Assembly (NCBI RefSeq): GCF_017498505.1 | Contig: NZ_CP071798.1 | Location: forward strand, 1,426,001 to 1,490,000 | DNA length: 64,000 nucleotides | Reading direction: 5' to 3' | From: Sporosarcina sp. Te-1 | Lineage (GTDB): Bacteria > Bacillota > Bacilli > Bacillales_A > Planococcaceae | Part shown: positions 61,075 to 64,000 of the stretch, piece after piece | Layout: each line of letters starts with the position of its first letter | Position numbering within the stretch: position 1 is the stretch's first letter | The notes under the pieces: generated by a model | Told to the model about the DNA's origin: nothing | The model's database searches: none | What the model saw: the letters and a program-made list of their open reading frames with translations, nothing else | Translations under genes and position numbers: made by a program

Positions 61075-62661
61075 ATGATTTCAGCGAAAATCGAAAACGG
61101 ACTTAAAGAACTTCTTGCAGGCAACAATGTTACAATCCAACCATCCGTAGCGGAATTGGTTGAAAAGGCGACAGCTCGCGGAGAAGCACAACTTTCAGCA
61201 GATGGCGCACTCGCAGCGCGCACTGGAAAGTATACGGGCCGTTCACCTGGAGACAAATTCATTGTTGAAGAACCTTCCACTAAAGACAAAATCGACTGGG
61301 GCAAAGTGAACCGCCCGATTTCAGCGGACATCTTTGATTCACTATACACGAAAGTAATCAATCATTTAAAGCAAAAAGATCAATTATTCGTTTTCAAAGG
61401 CTTTGCAGGTGCAGATAAAGACTCCCAGCTTTCCCTTCAGGTCATTAATGAATATGCGTGGCAAAACTTGTTTGTCCACCAATTGTTCATCCGCCCGACA
61501 GAAGAAGAATTGAAAACGCATGAAGCGCAATTCACCATTTTAGCTGCTCCTTCGTTCAAAGCGGATCCAGCTGTCGATGGAACGAACTCCGAAACATTCA
61601 TCATCGTTTCCTTCGAACGCCGCATTGTTTTGATCGGCGGCACAGAATATGCCGGAGAAATGAAAAAATCGATTTTCTCCGTAATGAACTTCTTGCTTCC
61701 TGAACGCGGCATTTTACCAATGCACTGTTCCGCAAACGTTGGCGAAGACGGAGACGTCGCCTTGTTCTTCGGACTATCCGGGACTGGGAAGACGACTTTG
61801 TCGGCAGACGCACAGCGTAAATTGATCGGTGATGACGAGCACGGTTGGTCCGATAATGGCGTATTCAATATCGAAGGTGGATGCTATGCGAAATGTATCA
61901 ACCTCTCACCTGAAAAAGAACCGGAAATTTATGGTGCCATCCGCTTTGGTTCCGTCTTAGAAAACGTCGTCTTGGATGAGGAGAGCCGCAAGCCTGATTA
62001 TGACGATAACTCATTAACTGAAAACACGCGTGCTGCTTATCCGATTCAGTATATCGATAATATCGTCACGCCTTCAGTCGCTGGCCAGCCAAAAACGATC
62101 ATTTTCCTGACTGCGGATGCGTTCGGCGTACTGCCTCCGATCTCCAAATTGACGAAGGAACAAGCGATGTATCATTTCCTTAGCGGCTTCACGTCCAAAT
62201 TGGCGGGTACAGAACGTGGCATTACAGCACCGGAAGCAACATTCTCCACTTGCTTCGGTTCACCGTTCTTACCGCTTCCTGCAACGGTTTACGCGGAAAT
62301 GCTCGGTCAAAAAATTGATGAGCATGATGCACAAGTATTCCTAGTCAATACAGGCTGGACTGGCGGCGAATACGGCGTCGGTCAGCGTATGGCATTGAAA
62401 CATACACGTACGATGGTGCGCGCAGCTCTTGCAGGTAAATTGAAGGATGTAGAAACAGAAACAAACGAAGTATTCGGCCTGGCAATGCCTACTGCAATTG
62501 AAGGCGTTCCGAGCGAAGTATTGAACCCACGCAATGCTTGGGCAGATACAGCAGCTTATGACAAAAAGGCAAACGAATTGGCTGATTTGTTCCGTGACAA
62601 CTTTAAGAAGTTTGAAAATGTATCTGAGGACATCGTTACATTGGGCGGACCCACTGCTTAA
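61075..62661 (+). CDS. pckA: ATP-dependent phosphoenolpyruvate carboxykinase
   Basis: Converts oxaloacetate to PEP at the entry to gluconeogenesis. 528 residues: [14 protein letters not shown] near 50, [30 protein letters not shown] (metal-binding and kinase-1a P-loop; read as two adjacent motifs), DDEHGWSD (kinase-2), and [12 protein letters not shown] with the adenine-binding region following. AAAGGACGG is upstream of ATG 61075. Divergent from metK; monocistronic. Confidence 0.96.
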   Translation: MISAKIENGLKELLAGNNVTIQPSVAELVEKATARGEAQLSADGALAARTGKYTGRSPGDKFIVEEPSTKDKIDWGKVNRPISADIFDSLYTKVINHLKQKDQLFVFKGFAGADKDSQLSLQVINEYAWQNLFVHQLFIRPTEEELKTHEAQFTILAAPSFKADPAVDGTNSETFIIVSFERRIVLIGGTEYAGEMKKSIFSVMNFLLPERGILPMHCSANVGEDGDVALFFGLSGTGKTTLSADAQRKLIGDDEHGWSDNGVFNIEGGCYAKCINLSPEKEPEIYGAIRFGSVLENVVLDEESRKPDYDDNSLTENTRAAYPIQYIDNIVTPSVAGQPKTIIFLTADAFGVLPPISKLTKEQAMYHFLSGFTSKLAGTERGITAPEATFSTCFGSPFLPLPATVYAEMLGQKIDEHDAQVFLVNTGWTGGEYGVGQRMALKHTRTMVRAALAGKLKDVETETNEVFGLAMPTAIEGVPSEVLNPRNAWADTAAYDKKANELADLFRDNFKKFENVSEDIVTLGGPTA

Positions 62662-62677
62662 TCCTGATGGATCATTC

Positions 62678-62724
62678 AGCCGCAAGCCGTTTCGCAACTT
62701 TCGCGAGACGGCTTGCGGCTTTTT
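62678..62724 (+). terminator. Terminator of pckA
   Basis: AGCCGCAAGCCGTTTCGC / GCGAGACGGCTTGCGGCT stem (one mismatch) with TTTTATT. Confidence 0.92.
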
Positions 62725-62753
62725 ATTATCCCCAACTAGGGCTAGACATGTAA

Positions 62754-62795
62754 AATACCTCCGCATCCAGACTGACTTGTCCGGCCGGAGGCATT
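62754..62795 (-). terminator. Hairpin downstream of ytmA
   Basis: AATACCTCCG / CGGAGGCATT arms on a long loop with inner pairing; weak U-tract on the minus strand. Confidence 0.55.
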
Positions 62796-62813
62796 CTTCT
62801 GAGCAGTAATCTG

Positions 62814-63602
62814 CTACTCTACTTTTTTCATCCAATCACATAATTCCCTGACAATCCTTGCATTTTCGGCTGCCGGGAAATGGTGCGTATACTCAGGAAA
62901 ATACCATGTATCATACATCATGTCATGTTCTCGCAAAGCGTCCTCCAGCATGATCGCCTGTTCAAATGAGACATTTTCATCTTTCATGCCATGAATGATC
63001 AAAACCGGCGCCTTTATCTCCTGGATTCGAAATAATGCCGTCCGTTCCCGATATGCTTCTGGCATGTTATTCGGCGTACCACCAATGACACGCTTCATCA
63101 TTCTTCTCATATCTTCTCTTTCAGTGTACGTGAATACGATGTCTGAAATGCCTGCCCATGAAACAACTGACGTAATATCATCCCGCAAGATTGCGGTCCA
63201 TAACGCCATGATGCCGCCTCGCGAGAAAGCGTAAAGGTGGATTCGGTTCTTTCGCAGTTTGGGCTGCTGCTTTAATACATTCACTCCAAAAACAGCATCC
63301 TGCCGATCCGCTCCGGCAAATTCATCTCGCCCTTCCCCTCCGCGGTTCCCACGATAGTAAGGCGCGAACACGATAAATCCCTGTGAAGCAAATTGAGCAA
63401 TCCTCGCGGGACGCACCATGCCAACATGCTGCATGCCGCCACGCAAATATAGGATTCCTTCATACTCGCCATCCTCAATCGGCTCAGCAAGCAATCCTTT
63501 GACTTTCAATCCATCCGACCAGTATGTCACTTCCTGTAGCCTTACATGAGGATTCGGCGATGGATACATCCTCTTCGAAATAATACTGCCATTATCCGCC
63601 AT
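62814..63602 (-). CDS. ytmA: Alpha/beta hydrolase (S9-like), YtmA-like
   Basis: 262 residues. GILYLRGGMQHVG near 50, PYYRGNRGGEGRDEFAGADRQD, the nucleophile elbow LYAFSRGGIMAL (Ser), VLIIHGMKDENV (acid) and EYTHHFPA (His): the dienelactone-hydrolase/prolyl-oligopeptidase fold. Called a peptidase by homology only. Overlaps ytkD by 11 bp; neighbour of pckA as in B. subtilis. Confidence 0.88.
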   Translation of the reverse strand: MADNGSIISKRMYPSPNPHVRLQEVTYWSDGLKVKGLLAEPIEDGEYEGILYLRGGMQHVGMVRPARIAQFASQGFIVFAPYYRGNRGGEGRDEFAGADRQDAVFGVNVLKQQPKLRKNRIHLYAFSRGGIMALWTAILRDDITSVVSWAGISDIVFTYTEREDMRRMMKRVIGGTPNNMPEAYRERTALFRIQEIKAPVLIIHGMKDENVSFEQAIMLEDALREHDMMYDTWYFPEYTHHFPAAENARIVRELCDWMKKVE

Positions 63603-63987
63603 GGGTTTCCACCCACTTCCTGATGTGCTTCATGCCCGTGTCTTTCATGTGGAAACTCAATTCTGTGCAAAGATCCAACTCTTCATCCGATAACCACAAA
63701 GCTCCTCCTGTTTCATACAATACAGGGTTCTCTTCAATAGATTCGATTGTTCCGGTAAAGACTGCTTTGCAGAAAGGCGGATCTGTTTCCACTACGTACT
63801 CGGCGAACTTAACAAGCTTTTTCACCGTTACGCCCGTTTCTTCGATTGTTTCTCGGATCGCCGCCTCTTCTATCGATTCGCCCGGCTCCGCCTTGCCTCC
63901 GGGAAATTCAATGCCTCTGCTTTCATGGCGTGTCACAAGCCATTTCCCTTCATGTTTTAGTACAACGAGAACATGTCTGGCTTCCAT
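63592..63987 (-). CDS. ytkD: Nudix hydrolase YtkD-like, 5' end probably outside the window
   Basis: Nudix box GGKAEPGESIEEAAIRETIE plus ETGV is complete (G-5x-E-7x-RE-U-x-EE). The first ATG in the window is at 63987, but the frame stays open to the edge (NRQG before it), and B. subtilis YtkD has about 25 more N-terminal residues, so the true start is likely upstream of base 64000 on the minus strand. The family hydrolyses (d)NTPs, including oxidised ones; RppH-like roles have also been reported for YtkD-type proteins. Confidence 0.82.
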   Translation of the reverse strand: MEARHVLVVLKHEGKWLVTRHESRGIEFPGGKAEPGESIEEAAIRETIEETGVTVKKLVKFAEYVVETDPPFCKAVFTGTIESIEENPVLYETGGALWLSDEELDLCTELSFHMKDTGMKHIRKWVETHGG

Positions 63988-64000
63988 GCCTTGTCGATTC

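Overview
The window looks like chromosomal DNA from a low-GC Gram-positive bacterium of the order Bacillales, most likely Planococcaceae (Sporosarcina/Lysinibacillus-like). The reasons are Bacillus-type gene neighbourhoods (argCJB, yndGHJ, bpsAB, and the ytpA-ytoA-metK-pckA-ytmA-ytkD block), strong AGGAGG ribosome binding sites with frequent TTG starts, and Gram-positive leader RNAs (a T-box before nhaC, an S-box before metK). The family assignment is inference; no rRNA or marker gene was compared.

Layout. 0-9 kb: argCJB, fabI, yndG-yndH-yndJ-like genes and argH, with ARG-box-like sites at both arginine promoters. 9-22 kb: a cation efflux protein, an RNA methyltransferase, leucyl aminopeptidase, a PadR/HAAS-DUF4097 module, a type III polyketide synthase with its methyltransferase (bpsAB), a T-box-controlled NhaC transporter, and an ECF sigma factor with an LCP-domain membrane protein as probable anti-sigma.

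22.1-48.9 kb is an AT-rich accessory region with many broken genes. It holds an XRE regulator/transporter/universal-stress unit, a seven-gene arsenic operon and a ghost of a second one, remnants of two thermonuclease-like genes, remnants of AbiH-, FusB/FusC-, IS3- and IS1182-type genes, a full IS110-family element, uppP, two transporter/TetR pairs (one transporter interrupted by a single nonsense codon), a membrane-bound esterase, and a MarR/GNAT pair. Its theme is resistance and efflux with heavy gene decay.

48.9-64 kb returns to conserved genes: clade-2 catalase, a UvrD-type helicase overlapping a paired fluoride channel (crcB1/crcB2), signal peptidase I, a small kinase, a cupin, a phosphatase, ytpA, ytoA, metK with SAM riboswitch, pckA with a CcpN-like operator, ytmA and a Nudix hydrolase that runs off the end.

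The most striking unexplained structure is a set of three intergenic arrays (4061-4218, 43929-44070, 58771-59309). Their sequences are unrelated but all repeat with a period of about 20-21 bp. In the longest, 26 units average about 20.7 bp, essentially two turns of B-DNA. Units alternate between 20 and 21 bp, so no reading frame is kept, which argues for a DNA- or RNA-level role rather than coding.
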